Source: Lycocorax pyrrhopterus obiensis
Taxonomy: Eukaryota; Chordata; Aves; Passeriformes; Paradisaeidae
Length of the DNA: 64,000 nucleotides
Direction: 5' to 3'
Assembly: GCA_014706295.1 (NCBI GenBank)
Contig: JACSVZ010000001.1
Location: forward strand, 118,634,763 to 118,698,762
Shown piece by piece: positions 21,646 through 36,600 of the stretch. Position 1 is the first letter of the stretch, and every line of letters begins with the position of its first letter. The notes below the pieces were generated by a model, which saw only the letters and a list, made by a program, of their open reading frames with translations, did not search any database and was not told where the DNA came from. The position numbers and the translations under genes were made by a program.

Positions 21646-24600
21646 TTTTCCAAGGTTTGTGTTGCCCAGCTCCGCCTTTTGCAAGTCATCCCAACACTGC
21701 TTGCAAATCACAAACATGTGGAAAGCAGGGCTGGAATGGGCTTCCTCAGGTTGTCCAGGGCTTTCCCTTGCCAAAAGGGGAAAAATAACAACTTTACCTA
21801 TTGCTGCATTACCTCTGCAGACCCCCTGTCACAGTCTGAGGGGAAAATTCTGGCTGGACAGTCCCAGGCTTGAGTTTAATTCCTTACTCAAGTGTTGATT
21901 TATTCAAAGCAAGAGTTCAAACCTGCTTTGGCAATACAGGAAATAATCTTTTTCCAGCAATCCCAATGCTCCAGTCATCTGCAAGTCCCTGATTGCTTTG
22001 TCCAGTGCACATAATCTGGCAAAACTCATCCTAGGTCTTAGACATTTCTTTATTTAATTTATTCAATTAAAATGAAGCCTGTAACAAACCAGCATCCTAA
22101 AGTGCATCTCCTGCTCCTGCCAAGCCTTGGGATCTTCCATTGGGAAAGTTGCCACTGATCTTCAACAAGAGAAACAAAACCAAGAGAGGTTTCTAAGTAA
22201 TCCAAAGGCTTTTTTGCAGGAAAAATGCAAAGCTGGGAGTTTTTGGGGGGGGATTTCTCTGTGTCCCTGTTTCTTGTGAGCCAAAGAGAAGATTCCCTCT
22301 CTCTGGAGTTACTTTTACCACAGCCTGTGTATCCTTCACCAAATGCCATTTATCCCAGCCTGCAGCCCCCTGGAAACTGCTGCAGGAGCATTAATATTTC
22401 TCAGACAAAAGCACAGTCTCAAAAATGTACATGGCTCGACAGAGCCGAAAGGAATTTCCCTTCCACCCACCCCCACAGTGCTGCTGCTGTCCCTGGAATC
22501 CATTTTTTTAATCCAGTACCACATGAGTCCCTGAACAGCCACCTATCCTGGGCAAGGCAGGGCTGGGAGCTGGCACGGAGTGACGCACCATTCAATTAAA
22601 CAGGCTCTTGAAAGATTTATTTTCTTTTCACTCACTCAGTATTAACAACAAAACAGAATCCTGGGGAGCCCACAGGATTTCAGAAATCATTCCTTTTCCA
22701 GTGGTGCTTCTACAGAACACAAAACTGATTTGCTTTCCAAGGAGGGTTCTTTTTGGTTGGGCTTTTTGACAACCTCACAAACCAAAGGGATAACACGAGG
22801 AATCACTCCAAGTCAGACTCCAAGTTACTTCACCACGGAGGAATGTGACTTCACCATGATCATTCATGAGTATGATCCCGGGAAGTGAGACTGGATATAC
22901 ACACTGGATTATTTAATCCCTAACAATCTGAACAAAGGAGTTGCCTGGAAAAGAGAATTTTGCCCATTTTGGGGACATGGCTGGGGAAAGCTATTTTGCA
23001 TCTCAGCTACTGAAGATCCCATTGAATCCATTGGGAACTAAACCAGGGTGGATGCTACATCAAATTAATGCAATAATTAACATGGTGACTCACAGAGGGA
23101 AGTGCAGAGAGCCAGCAATTGCTCTTGTAACACCTGAGTGCCGATGGCCAAAGTGCCAGGAGGGCATTCCTCTCTGGAATGATGCTTTCCTGTCTCTAAT
23201 CCAGGCACTTCCCATCCTGATGTGTCAGGGAAGGGACACAGAGCAAGGCCACGGCTGCTGTGCCCGGTGAATCAGAGCTAAGTGGATCTCCACCAGGCCC
23301 AAGGCCAGGGCTAAACCCTTTGCCCCATCTGCACCTCTCAAATGCCAAGAATTCCTGATGGCTCTTGTCATGGGATGCACAGGGCAGCTCCCAAATCACC
23401 ACAGAACTTTGCCTGGGCAAAGCAGGGTTAAAATCATCGGACAGCAGCAAGGGATTATGGACACCAGGCAAAAAAAGGGATTTCAGACATCCACCAGCAA
23501 AATATTGAGGAAAACTGCTCCAAAACGTGTCTGCTGTTACACTCAAGAGTGACTCTCAGGTGAAAGCAAGCCCACAAACTGTCTGTGGATAACTGAACCC
23601 TGAAGAAAAGCTCTGTGCACAAGGAATTCTGGAAGGCAGGCAGCAAAATGATCTAGGAAGCAACAGTGGAAACAAGGTCCTTCCTCCGATACTGGGGGGA
23701 ACAGCTGCCTACACCTCTGCATCAACATCAGCAAGACTGACTCCAAGCTCTCCCAGGGTTTCTCCTACATCCCATTCCATGTTTCTCCATCCCAAAGGTG
23801 CTGATCTGTGCTCAGCTGTGTGTGGCAGCTACAAGAAGGGAAGAACAAACACATTCCAGGGGCAGAAAACAGCCAAACTGCCTGTTGACCACATTGTTCC
23901 TGCTGCTCTTGGGTCTTCCCCATAAGCGCAGGTTCAGAGTCCTCTGGCCTGGGATGTGTCTGTAGTAGATGGAGTTATCCAGGCTTTTCTTCCCAGAGAG
24001 GACTTGAAACGAGAACTAGAAAAGCTGCATGACTCTGAAATGGAGCTCACGGTCCCCGCCTTGCCTTTTTGATTTACAATCCCATCCAACTTTGCCCAGG
24101 AAAGTGGCCTCCAGGCTTTTCCCACAGCTTAACCCCGAAGGCTGGTGCCCGTGAGATGAAACCTGAGCTTCCAATGAAGCCGATTCCTTGTCTGCTTTAG
24201 GGGAAAAAAAAGTGTGTATATAAAACCCAAACCTAAGGGGCACTTCCAAGATGATTCTGTGATTCCACGGAGAAATCCTGAAACCTTTGGCTGTGCTGCA
24301 ATGCCCTCAGTGGATCTGGACTGCCAACAGCCCTTCTGCAGTTGGGTCCAAGAAAGCCTGAGAATTGATGGAGATTGGTATGATCGACTACATGGGATTC
24401 CAGGAGGTCTTTCCTTGTGGCAGCAGAGAAGAGGATCCCACTTCCAAGGGCCTGAAGAGCTTTTCATGGTCTTCAGTAGAAGCTGCTTCCCAGCAAGGAA
24501 GTCCCTAAGAATTTAGATATTCTGGAGAACTAGTTCTAGGGGATGAATCTCACATCACCTTCTCACTGCTGCTGGACTGGGAGATGAGAGGATATGGATA

Positions 24601-24664
24601 CATCACAGTGGCCTCTGGTGCAGTTTATTTACAATGGGAATCAGTGCTGGAGAACACCAGGATA

Positions 24665-24683
24665 TTAACAAGCAGGAAACACA
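24665..24683 (-). CDS. PPME1: PPME1 last coding exon (19 coding nt)
   Basis: Exon 13 ends CAG TG before a consensus donor (gtaagg, at plus 25651-25656). On the minus strand, a strong polypyrimidine tract and tag acceptor at 24684-24686 are followed by T GTG TTT CCT GCT TGT TAA. Together these give CVFPAC and a stop, close to the human ending CVFPGC. Without this splice the frame would stop one codon into the intron (FQW then TAA at 25655-25653). The spliced form is preferred because of the donor consensus and the conserved C-terminus. Confidence 0.88.
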
Positions 24684-27600
24684 CTAGGAGGCAAAAAAGA
24701 GAGTGGAAGAAAGACCCCATGTTAGCATCAAGGTATTCTCTGCAAACTCTGCGACAACCTAAATTTAGCTGTAAAGTCCTTTGGTCTTCTCCCTCTCTCC
24801 CTATTTACACATCAACCTACACTATATCCTTTCACTGGTTTTAAAATATGCAGTCCACAGTCCTGCATTCCTACAGTTTCATCCCCAAGGGACAAGATAA
24901 AGAGGAAAATAAATAAAGATGTCGTGCAGCAATACCTCTTTAGCATTGCCACTCTAGCATCACACTTTCTGGGGTTTCCAGCTTTTGTAGAGGAATTCTT
25001 AGCTAAAAGTGGGAAGACTTTTCAGGACTGCTTAAGAAACAGGCTTATTGTACCACTCACCTGAAATATGATCCTAAAAGAAATCAGCACCTTCTGTGAG
25101 GTCTATGCTTCATGGTGTTGTAACTAAAACTTTGGGAGTTTTTCCAATCAACCGTATCAATCACACCCTTCTCTCACTGCCTGGCTTATCACAGAGGCCT
25201 GGCTTCCACAGGCCATTTTGATAAGAAAACACATGAGGTAAATATGGAAAGTCTGCAAAGTGAAGAACACAGCTTTACCTGCCTCATCTCACCAGTATTT
25301 CTTGGCCAAGGGAGTGTGATGCAAGTTGTTTCCACAACAGAGGGCCTTGGTTACTTAATAAAATATTATTTAAGCTAAATGCCATAAAATTTGTCATTTT
25401 GCCTTCTGGCAGGCTATAAAGAAAGAAATCAGCTTTGCTCCTCCCTTCCAAGGAAGGAGGTTTCATCAGCACATGTAAATACATGAGAAGTTTAAAGGGA
25501 ACACAAACACCAAATGTATTACTGGCTGTGACTCAGAGCTGTTTGTTTATCTGTGGTTTTTAGCACCATGCTAGAATTCCAACCTCCCACCTCGAGAGCC
25601 AAACAGGCAGTGAGAGCAGGAGCTCTGCTCAGAGACACAGCTCCATGGAGCCTTACCACTGGAATCCACCGATAGGCTCTGTAAACCTGTGACGGATCAG
25701 GAACGTTGCAACAGCTTCAGCAACCTGAGAGACGGGAAAAAAATAGCTCAGGATTTAAAGGGACACAAAGAGAACAGCAAAGCCAGTCAGTTTTCAAAGC
25801 CTGCAGTATTTCCAACAACAGTTCATGTCCTCAGGACTCTCTTGCTGAATGGAGTTTGCTCCTTTAAAACACGACCTCTGTGTAACACACTTCCAGCTGT
25901 ACTCTGACCCTGAGCCTGCCACCTAGAAGTGACCGAAGTTTTTCTCCACCCATTTCAGTAATTCTTAAAACAATGTCTAAGTTTAGCAGGGAGAAAAGGT
26001 AAATTCAAGATGCAAGACAGTGACCTGGAATGGTTTTGGTTGTAGGGACATTAAAGCTCATCTAGTTCCACCCCCTGCCATGGGCAGGGACACCTTCCAC
26101 TAGACCAGGCTGCTCCAAGCCTCACCCAATCTGTTCAATACTGCTTAGAATGTATAAAAAAAGAGTAACAACTTAAGAACTCAGCGTGTTTAGATAAAAA
26201 TACCTATTTCAGACTGGTAAAGTGAAGCACAGAAAGGCTGAGTTTTAACACAGCTGCCAGTGCAGAATGAGCTTTAAAACCAGATGTGCTCCCAACCACA
26301 GGCTCCACTGGCTGCACCACATTCCAGCTTCCATCTGGACACAAACTCCAGCAATGCCCAGAAGCAGCACTGCTCTGTCAAAGCTGCTTCAGGAACATTT
26401 GGTTTCTATTTGGAAAATGTGAGCCACCCAACTCAACAAAACACAGACCAACCCCTAAAGCTGCAGCTTAGTGCAAGGGATAGTGGGGAACTGTATGAGG
26501 AAAGGAAGAGAGGAGAAATCCACACTCCACATGGGTAGAATTAGGTACGTCACCACGAGCCTGAGACTTAAATCCATAACCCAGCCCTGTGGCATGTAAC
26601 ATCTTAGCCAGGGCTTTCCAGACAGCTAAAAAATCCAAGCTGCTTGTGAAAGCCAGTTGTTGTGCCAAAAAATGCCCCTGAAGTATGATCTCTGCTCCAT
26701 GGTAAGGAACAGATCCCTTTTTGCATTTCAGACCATGGCTTATGTAGCTTCAACCCCACGGTGGGGCTCACCTTGTCTGGAGCATCTTCATGGACTGCGT
26801 GGCCACACTGTGGGAGGACCTGCATCTGGAATTTCCCTGTGGATTGAGAGAGTCAGCACATGGATCTCACGTTCTGTACCAACTAACCTCACTAAATGTA
26901 GCTCAAAAAGAGGCCCCAGGATGGCAGGAGGTCTCGGCAGACTCTACACCATACACAACCACTGGCTCCAAAGAAAACACGGACCAGCTGCTTAATTCAC
27001 CTTCCTGAGGTGTAACTAGAGCAGGGTCCCAGGAGTTGAAGCCGAACTTCTCAGAGCTTCTCAATGCAGGCAAGTGTCAGAGCTGGAACTCTTATCAGAT
27101 TTACCTTAAGGTAACATTTATCCTGCTATCCAATGCTACTTTCCAGTACTGGTTGCTCTGGAAAGCCGGGATGGGGGGAAAAAACCCAACCCAAAACATG
27201 AATGAAGAGGCTTAATCTTGGTCTGCTGTCTGCCAGAAACACTGGGAGATGGGACAATTTTGGATGGTCCCAGGTGTTCTAGCTAGGAACAACAGAAATG
27301 TAGCTAGAAAGGGAAAAAAATGGATTAGAAAGAAGCCCTCACAGACAATCACTCATCCAAGAGCAGTGTGGCAGCTCCACTGCTGGGAGCACTGAACACT
27401 AGATTGAACAAAACCCATGGCAACAGCCCTTCAAATTGAACCTTTCCCTCCTCACCTTCCCCACCTCTCCTTGACCACAGTTAGAGAACACTTGGAGATG
27501 GACTACTTCTTTAATGCCCATTTGTTTGGATATTGACTGTACCCAGAGCAACAAGCTGTCATGCAAAAAGAGCATTACAGTAAGGCTGGAGTAACAATAT

Positions 27601-30600
27601 TAAATATTTACCTTGCATCTGTCCAATGGTCAGATCTTTGTCCAGCCTGTCAACACCTACAATCAAATAAACAAATGCATTGGAGAAAAGCCAGAGAGAA
27701 CACAACTCTCTGAGCCAGGCTTTACTCCATATTTTAAAGAGACATTAGCTTGAAAAACAGAAAATAAACACCTCTGACACCCACAACAATGACATTTCAC
27801 TGATGCACCTCAGGAGAGTAAAATGACAGGAAAGAAACACAGCCAAAAAAGGCAAGAGCACAGCCCTCCCTACAACTTAAAAGGATGTTTCCACACTGTA
27901 TTTCCTATTAAGGTACAAAAAGGGCTTACAGCTGTACTTGACTTTCACTTGAGAAGTTCAAATCACACCACACTGTTTTAAGAGACATAGAGAAGCCCAG
28001 GTATTCCAGGAAACACTGTAGCCCAATGCTGACCCTGTTCTCTAAAATACAAGTGGGACATCACTGAAGTGCTCACCAGGACTGGAAGAGACACGTACCA
28101 GCTAAAAGCAAAAGCTTTGGAGTCGGACAGCTTAGGAAGAGGTTGGATAAACCCCTGAACCAGCCATCCCAGTACTTTTCTGTTTTGGCCAGTTCGATTC
28201 GCCACGTGTATAAATGCTCCTTCTTTGTCTGCAGGGAGGAGAGAGAGCTCTGCATTAGTGATCAGTAAAACAGCAGAAAGAAAACCAACTCAGGGAGCCA
28301 CTTGGAAATGCATAAGTATATAGATATAAAAAATAAAAAAATACTGGCTCCCTCTGGTGGATTACACACTTCCAGGGATGACCCTCCTTGCTTCTAAATC
28401 GCTCTCCAAATCAAAGTACATGAGTAGGGTACAAGAAAGTCAGCAGGAACTACACCAAAAGGAGAAGAGCCTTCAGGAGAAGATTGCAGGAATCAGGGCC
28501 ATCAATTTGCTATTTTTTACTGCCACAAATAGCTCACAAATTGTCTGAACATTTTGACTTGGCTCTCATTCAGTTTTCTCTCCCTGGAGTGGCTCCCCTT
28601 CATAACAGAATGATTTGGATAACTACAGGTGACTGCTCTTGCAGAGGAAGCTGAAAACACAGTAACAAACTCCCTACCTCTGTGTCATCCTCTTTCTTCC
28701 TTTTGTTGACAGAGCCTCCCCCTTCCTCATCCTCATCCTCCTCCTCCTCTTCCTCAATAATTCCCTCTACTATGGCTTTAGGGCATTCAGGACTGGCAGC
28801 CCCTTCGCACCTGTGAAAATAAAACCAGAAACTGATTCCCTGACAAAAGAAAAAACTCCAAACCAAAAAACCACCCAGGATTAAACCTAAGGTGTTCAGC
28901 AATTTTGCTTGAAGAAATTTTCACTTTCAAGTGCACTTATGTAGCAATAGTATTGTGAAGCAGAAAAAAATATTTTAAAATAATAAATAAAATAAACCAA
29001 AAGCCACCTACTGTTTGACTTGACCGACCATAGAAACTCTGGCAGATTCGAGATTTCTTATCTGTCCACTTTTTACACTAGAAAAAAAAATAATCAGAAG
29101 ACAGACAGAAATGTTTACTGAAGAGATTCAAGAACCAGCAGGCCCAGAAACAGGAGTTAAACTCCTCTACAGCTCAGGATTTCCCCAAACCATTCCAAAA
29201 GCTCCCGCTTTCAGACTGAACACAGAGTGGCTCACGCTCAACTTATGTGGACCTCCCGTTGTCACTGTAACTGTGAGAAAGAGGGAGAAGTGCTGGTGGG
29301 GAAACAGTGAAACGGGGTTAAACCCACGCCGGGGGGCTGGGAGAGGGCCTGTACACAGCCAAAGTATATAAACTTTGTTTTCTTCAGGAGTCAAGCTACA
29401 AAGACATGTGATTCGAGCAACTGAGCCCAAGCCTTACCTCCACTCAATGGCATTCTCAAGTGACTTGAATGTTTTGGGACGACTCCTTAGGAAGTTCTGC
29501 ATGCTGTTCAAGGCATCCATGGCTGTACCTAAAGGCAAATGACATCATCTACATCAACTTCATGGCATCTGATGAAATTACTGCCACATCCCTCTATACA
29601 CAACTGGCTGCAACACCCTCAGAGAGAGCTGGAGCTCCCTGGGGATATAATGCTGCTAAGGAAAGTACAGATTAGTATTTCTAAGCCAACAGTCACATTG
29701 GAAAATTACTATTTGAATAGGTAGGATGTTCAGATAGTAAGAGAAAGCAGCAAATATTTATCAGCACCAAGCACTACAGCAAAAGCCATCGTCTTCCCCA
29801 CCAAGAAAGTATTTCAAAGGAATTAGTTCCATGGACTAATTGGCAAGGTGGTGTTAGGTCACAGGTTGGACTCGATGATCTCAAAGGTCTTTTCCAACCT
29901 AGCTGATTCTCTGATTCTGTGAAATTAGCAGGAAAAAAAGCAAACAGAGAGTCCAGCTGGGAAAAGGAAAAGGAGAGGTCATACTGGAAACATTTTTGTG
30001 TGGGTAGGATCTGTTAGTAGGATGGAATTGGTTTAAAAATGGGACAAAACTTTCTGTATTCAGGGATTTGGGGCGAAGAGAAGAGAGGGAAGGCAGAAGC
30101 CCACCTGAGGGGCTGGAAGCCTCTGAGGGCACCCACACTCACCTTCCACAACGTCGATCATGCAGAGCCCCAGCAAACTCGGCACCAGGTTGGCGATGGC
30201 CGTGTGCACGGCGATGGCCCCCCCCATGCTGTGCCCAATCAACATGATGGGCGGGGGCAGGTCCCCGTACAGCGCTTCCACCACGTTCCCCACGTCTCTG
30301 CCAAGGGAGAGCAAACCATGGATGGCACCTCCACCTCCACGGGAGGACAAGGGACACCCCCGAGATGGGTGTGCAGCTCCAGAGCCTCTTTTAACCCACA
30401 GGCAACAGACAAGTTTATTCTCCTGTCACTGCTTCATCTTAGTACCAATGCAGGAAACCCTGCAAGCCAATGCTTTCCTGAACATCCCTGTAATTTTTCT
30501 TTTTATTAACAGAAAATCCTCATTTAAAACATACAAATTTAAAAGAAATTCAAGCAACCTGGTCTAGTGGAAGGTGTCCTTGCCCATGTGGCTGAAATTT

Positions 30601-33600
30601 ATACTCCCTTCCCGCCCAAATTCTGTGATTCCTTGTAGAAAACATTTTAGGTTGACACTTGCTGCTGGGAATGTTAAATAAAAGGTGAGAAAAAGCTGTC
30701 AAATCATCTTGCATGGAAGCACAAACCAAGAAATTAATTGTTCTGAAAAGAAAAAACTGGAATTAGAGAGAAAAATAACTGGGCCCTACTGACCATGGCA
30801 AAGATGAACAACACTGAGCATGAGCAAAAAGACTGAGACTCTCTATGAACACAGATGCCACAAGGCAAGGGGAAATTTCCCCATCCTTTCCATAGGGCAC
30901 CTACTTTAAACTGAAGCTGTCACTTCTCGACACTTTTCCCAAGATGGGAAAGCTGGCTGGTATGATTCTCAAACCCCAAAACAGCAGCAGAGCTAACGAC
31001 TGAAATCTACTGAAGAGCTGTTTAAAGGCACCCCAACTGGCTTTCCTGACTACAACCATTCAGAGGAACCTGAGAACTGAGCAGTATTGAAAATGGAAAA
31101 CAAGTGAAAAAATGAATAGGTTGACCAGCTTATTTTCTCTGCTAGAGAAAATTGCTTGAGGATTTGATTTAAAAGAACAAACATGAACACCAGTTATAAT
31201 TTAAGGCTCCTATTTAAAAGATATTCAGGACTAAGTTTCAAGCTCATCGCTAAGAAGAGGGGAAGGTTTCAAAACAAAAGGGACTTGCTTTCCCCCCACA
31301 GCAGTGCTGCTCCAGATCTAAAATATTCTAATTATTTAATCCGGCATCTCCTCAGGACAGTTACACATCAGGATCTGACAAGGCGTAAGCAGCAGGAATA
31401 AGGTATACAATGGAAGTCAGAATACATTTCACACATGGCCTCCCCTCAACAAACCAAGTGGATTTGTCCATGGGAAGGTTACAAAATCCTTCATCATTTA
31501 GTTGTAGTCACAGCGAAGAGTCTCTTTGTACTAAATATGGGCAGAACATAATGTGCTTAGCAGTGGGTATTTGCTTTTCTTACAGTTTTGTCAAGAGGGG
31601 GATGGATTTGCATGCCAAAGCGGGTCATGACAGCTTGAAAAAGCAACTCTATGCTTGAAAATCCTGTGTCTGTGACCCAGACTTTGGGGGTGTCACCAGG
31701 CCAACACGGGCCCGCTCTGAACATTCGTTCCAGGAGCTGAGGAAGAGCCAAACTGGTGATTTCAGGCTAAAATACCCCATGGATGTCTAAGGAAAGCATT
31801 CCACCTCCATTAGGAACTCTTTGGCAAGTGTTACAGCATGTTGCAAATTTAAAGTGCTCACTGTTTAAAAACTCAGGCTACCTGGAGAACACCACCAGTT
31901 CGGAATCTGACTCAGCCGGGAGAGACATAATTTCAAACTGTCCCAGAATGGAAGGTAAAGAAGAGATAACTACCAGAATCACGTGAAATTAAACTATCTT
32001 CCAGCTCCTTTGAATGAAGGCTGTGTGCCCTCGAGTAGTTTATTGTTCAGCCAAGGAAAGAAAATGGAGGTTTGTGAAAAGGGAAACGAGCATAAGTTTC
32101 CTTACTTCGACATAGTCTCTGCAGACAGATCTTCGGGATTCCTTACTTTTGTTTCTCCTGAAAAAAACCCAACCCAAGTTAAGTTCACTTAAGTTGAAAA
32201 ACTTCAGGCCCCCTCAGGACTTAGAGCAGTGACTGTACAAAGCTTTTAGGCAGAGATATGTAGAGCAAGCCTACTGGAATTAACATGAATAATTAATAAA
32301 CACAGAATTAACAGGAACACTTGGTACTATGGGTAGGAAACACTGCCTGTAACTGTTCTTTATGGATGTTAAAATGAAAGAACAGCCCTTGTTTCTCATG
32401 GCAAAGACCACCTATAGGTTATGGAAATCTGAAGGAGGGCTTGGTGGAAGGAACTAGTCCACCACTGTCTCGCACAAAAGTTCAGGGGGTCTCAGCTTCT
32501 GACAGAAGCCAGTCTTCCATCCCTGCTTTCGAATCCAAATTGAGATACCTTAAGGATGTTTTCTTAGTCATCCTGTGAGGAATTCATTGCATCTCCTTTA
32601 AAAATTGGGAGCGTGCAACACGCTGATTTGACTCCAGATTTATTTCTTTGACTTACCATGGCCTCGGAGGTCTAAAGCCACAATCCTACACTGGATCCTG
32701 TTAATGATTGCAGACTGCAAGGAGAGACAGAGAGAATATTGTTTGCAAAGTGGCATTAGCAACAACAAGAACTCCCTAAAAACCCTTCATGGCCACAGAA
32801 GTGGCTGAACCTGGATTGGATGGGGTGTTACAAAGCGCAAGCAAAAATAATCCATAAGACTATCCTTAATGGGCCAAAGTCCCATCCTTGTTAGCACTGT
32901 TAACAGGGACAGTTATTTCACTGTGCCTAAGACATGACGTGGGTTCCCTGGGATCATGAATTCAAGCCCTGCAGCACCTCTGAAAACTGGAGCAGCAGTG
33001 GGATTACAGACACCAAAGGGATTCCCCTGCTCTCCAAGCCCCACACAGTACAGAATTACTCTTGGCTTCATGACTGACACGGAGGCTGCAGCTGCTTTGC
33101 AGTACGCATTCAGTTTGCTCTCAAAGAATAGAATTTTACAGGCTGAAATGTACAAAAACTGATTAGTCCAAAGAGGTCAGGGGAAACAAGTGAGAAATCT
33201 TTTTAAGGTAAGGCAGGGCATAATAATTGCAACACAGTTACGGCTCTATTTGTCCTTGACAGATCAATTTAACTAAATTGTTTCAGGCATCACAGAGATT
33301 AAGTGGCATGTTTTGTTGACAGGAAGACTTCTGTGTTAAGGAATCATTGATTATTTAAATAACAGCCCTGCAGGAGTGGGGGAATTTGCTGAGAGATTCT
33401 TAATAGAACCACCTACACAACTGGCAAAAGCTACCCAGACCTCAAAGCTACCCAGTCCTCTTATTTTGATTTTTCAGCTATTCAATTCTTAAATGACTGG
33501 AGCAGTTGCTTTCCCCAAACCCAATGAATCCACAAATTAGTATTTTCCAACCCCTAAAGACAGCCCAAACCCCCCATGTGCAAGGTGCCCATGCACCTAA

Positions 33601-36600
33601 GCAATAACCCCAACCACACAAAGATAATATTGTTATCTTTTATAATACTGTTTTCCCGTGTTTCCCAGAGGTGAATGGATAACTGCCTTCCACACTCAGA
33701 GAGCTTCATTTCCACACATTTATTTCTATAGAGCAGCAGCTTTACTTACAGTAAACACAGCCCAGGACAGAGCAGAGTGGCCTCCACCATGTAACAGCAG
33801 CAAGACAGGCCCCTCCAACCCACTTTTGTAAATTCGAAAAGTGTATGAACAGTTAAGGACATTTCACAGAGTCACTTCAAGGCAGTTGAATGAATTTTGG
33901 AGCTTGCAATACCCAACAGTATTTTATTTCTAGCCTTCTGTACCCCAGGCCTCATTTCTCTGACCAACAGGAATGCTCAAGCATTGAGTTACAAAAATGT
34001 AACTCAACTTAAGCTTCAAGAGTTGTTCTCCTGCTGCCCAGGTTTTCTCCCCCCCTGTAATTCATTCACCTCCCATCCTTTTCTCTCAGGGCACAACAGT
34101 GAAGTGAACTAAGAGAAAACTAGAAATCCGTTTGTAAAAGAGATGGATAGTTATTTTTTACACAGGCAGATAATGAGAGGACAAGTGAATGGTTTTAAAC
34201 TGGAAGAAGGGAGATTTAGATCAAATGTTCATAAGAAATTCTTCCCTGTGATGGTGGTGAGGCCCTGGCACAGGTTGCCCAGAGAAGCTGTGCCTGCTCC
34301 TGGATCCCTGGCAGTGTCCAAGGCCAGGCTGGATGGGGCTTGGAGCACCCTGGGACAGTGGAAGGTGTCCCTGCCATGGCAGAGGGTGGCACTGGATGGG
34401 CTTTAAGGTCACTTCCAACCCAAATGCTCTGGTGACTCCATGATTCATGATGAGCACCTTGTCCACGTTTGATGAAGGGCTGTGCACTCCCCCAGGGGTT
34501 TAATATAAAATAAAAAGCATAATAGACCTATTTGGATAGGTTGTGTATAGAAGCATTCCAAATTTAACCAAATCATAGTTGTTTAGGATTTATTCTCTTC
34601 CCTTCAGCAGACGCTTGAGCTCCCATATGAAAGGCTGTGGACAGACTGAACTGTGGAAGCAGCTGAATTAATGATTGGGTTGGTGCCCGCTGCTCTGCCC
34701 CAGGGACCTGCTAGAGCTCCAGCACATCCCCTTTGTGTACAAACCCCAGCTGATGAAGAGACTTGTCTTATGTGTTGGTCACAGTTTCAGGCACTGAACA
34801 GAGATCTCACACCTCCCAGTGTGTTTGGAGAGAAATAACTTGAAAGTTTGGTTTTCCTAATGGCATTCCTGATCTAGGAGAGGAAACAGCTGCAGAAAAA
34901 TCTCTGGCTGACACTGCCAGAAGACACTGATGGCATCACAACCTCTGCCTTGGCCAGAAATTTGGAAGTATTTATTCACATCTACGTGTTTCCGTCGAGG
35001 TTTATCTGTTGTACTGCTGCTATTAATCCTCAGCAGACAGTTCACTGATTGCCAGTTAACTAACTGTAGTTAATAAAAATCAATGAACAGCTTTGGTCCT
35101 GACATGGTTTGAATTATGAGAACCTGATGAGTGTTTCCCTGCAAAATATGCTATCAAATTGTTGGAAACAGTTTTTTTAAATTAATGATTACTAAAGAAG
35201 CAATTGTCAGGAATTGACCTCGCTAGGTACAGTTTAACTGTCAGCCTAGAAGGGACAGTTCTAGTTGCTGACACTGAACCCTGCAAGAGACATAATGGAA
35301 GATGAGAAGGAACACATGAAAAAGCTGAAAAACCTCAATAAACTAAAAATGTGGTACCTCCCCAGTCTCTGAGATTATGACAAGTTCAATATGAAAAAAA
35401 AGGATATATCCTTGCCAGTGTCATTTTCTACCACAACGTCCTCCATAGACTCAAAGTACTGGCTCCAAAGCACGGGTGAAAAATCACGCTTTCTTCCAGG
35501 GCTGCAAGACAGAAAAAAATTCCCTAAGAAAGAGTCATTTTTAAAGTCTTCCACTGAAATTGGCATCCGGGCCTCCTCTCACTGAAGAGAACACACTGGT
35601 GTTACACAACAGTTCAGGACTGGAAGCAAACAATGCATCAGTGAAATTCCCATACAACTACAATATTCAGAATTTTATTGTCAGTGAAGAAATCCTCCCC
35701 TTTTTCCCCTCCCTAATTGTTGCTCCTATTGAGGAAATGTAGTGGAAACAGAGAAAAGAGTATTTTCCTCGTCAAGTAATTCCAAGGAAGACTGAACATT
35801 GGTGATTTAGACTACACAGACCCAAGCCAAGGGAAAATAAACAGAACAGTGATACTGTCCCAGTACAACCTCCGAGTTCGCAATGACCCACAGACAAAAG
35901 GTGACCAGCTGACAAACCAATTTATTTTTTGGTTCCTTCAAAAGGTGCAGCTGTGCCCTCTCCTTGTATCCCCATTACTGACAAAAGGCTCCGCAATCAG
36001 AATTTTCCTGATGACTCAGTTGATGCAGAATCTGTTTCTCAGGCTGGTATTTACTCAGTAAGGCTAAAAGAGTAGTGCTTAATTTTGGAAGTGGCATAAT
36101 TAGGCTCAATTCGAGCCCAGGATACAGGATGAGTAACAGTGCACCATTTTAACCATGTTTTTGCACTTCAACTCTTCTGGGGGAGGCAGGCAGGCAGCAC
36201 AGAATATTAAAATCAAGCATGGGCGTGAGGGGTGAAAGACCTTCACAGCAGAAAAATCCCTGCTGAAGAACCTTCTCCTGAATTCTTGGTTTCCTAAAGA
36301 AATAGAAAAGAACAGACAAAACAGCTTTTCCATTTTGTAGAAACAAAATTTCTGTTTCCCCTGGTGTTTCTAGGATATGAAACATAAACCAGCCAGGCCC
36401 TGAATAGACCAAATTCCCTCCTGTGGGTTTCCAGACTTCTTGTCAAATGTCAATGAAATAAAATGAGATGTCACACACCCACATAAATCCAGAAAATATT
36501 AATCTCTTTTACTGCCTCAGCTTAATCTCATTCTCTGATCAAGGAAAAAATATCACATTCAAAGCTTAATTTTTCTCTGGAAGCCATCCCAGCCCTGATC

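Larger units (their letters stand above)
20022..24600. other. Gap between P4HA3 and PPME1; likely contains the PPME1 3' UTR on the minus strand
   Basis: No coding exon is recognised on either strand. Minus-strand AATAAA candidates (TTTATT on plus) occur at 24624-24629, about 22614, about 22050 and about 20849. I cannot choose which one ends PPME1. A (CA)n run is at 20941-20962 and a CR1 at 21420-21645. Confidence 0.5.

Noticed and set aside
25653..25655. TAA as the PPME1 stop (protein ending FQW)
   Set aside because: The preceding bases form a consensus donor (TG|gtaagg), and a 19-nt exon at 24683-24665 restores the conserved C-terminus.
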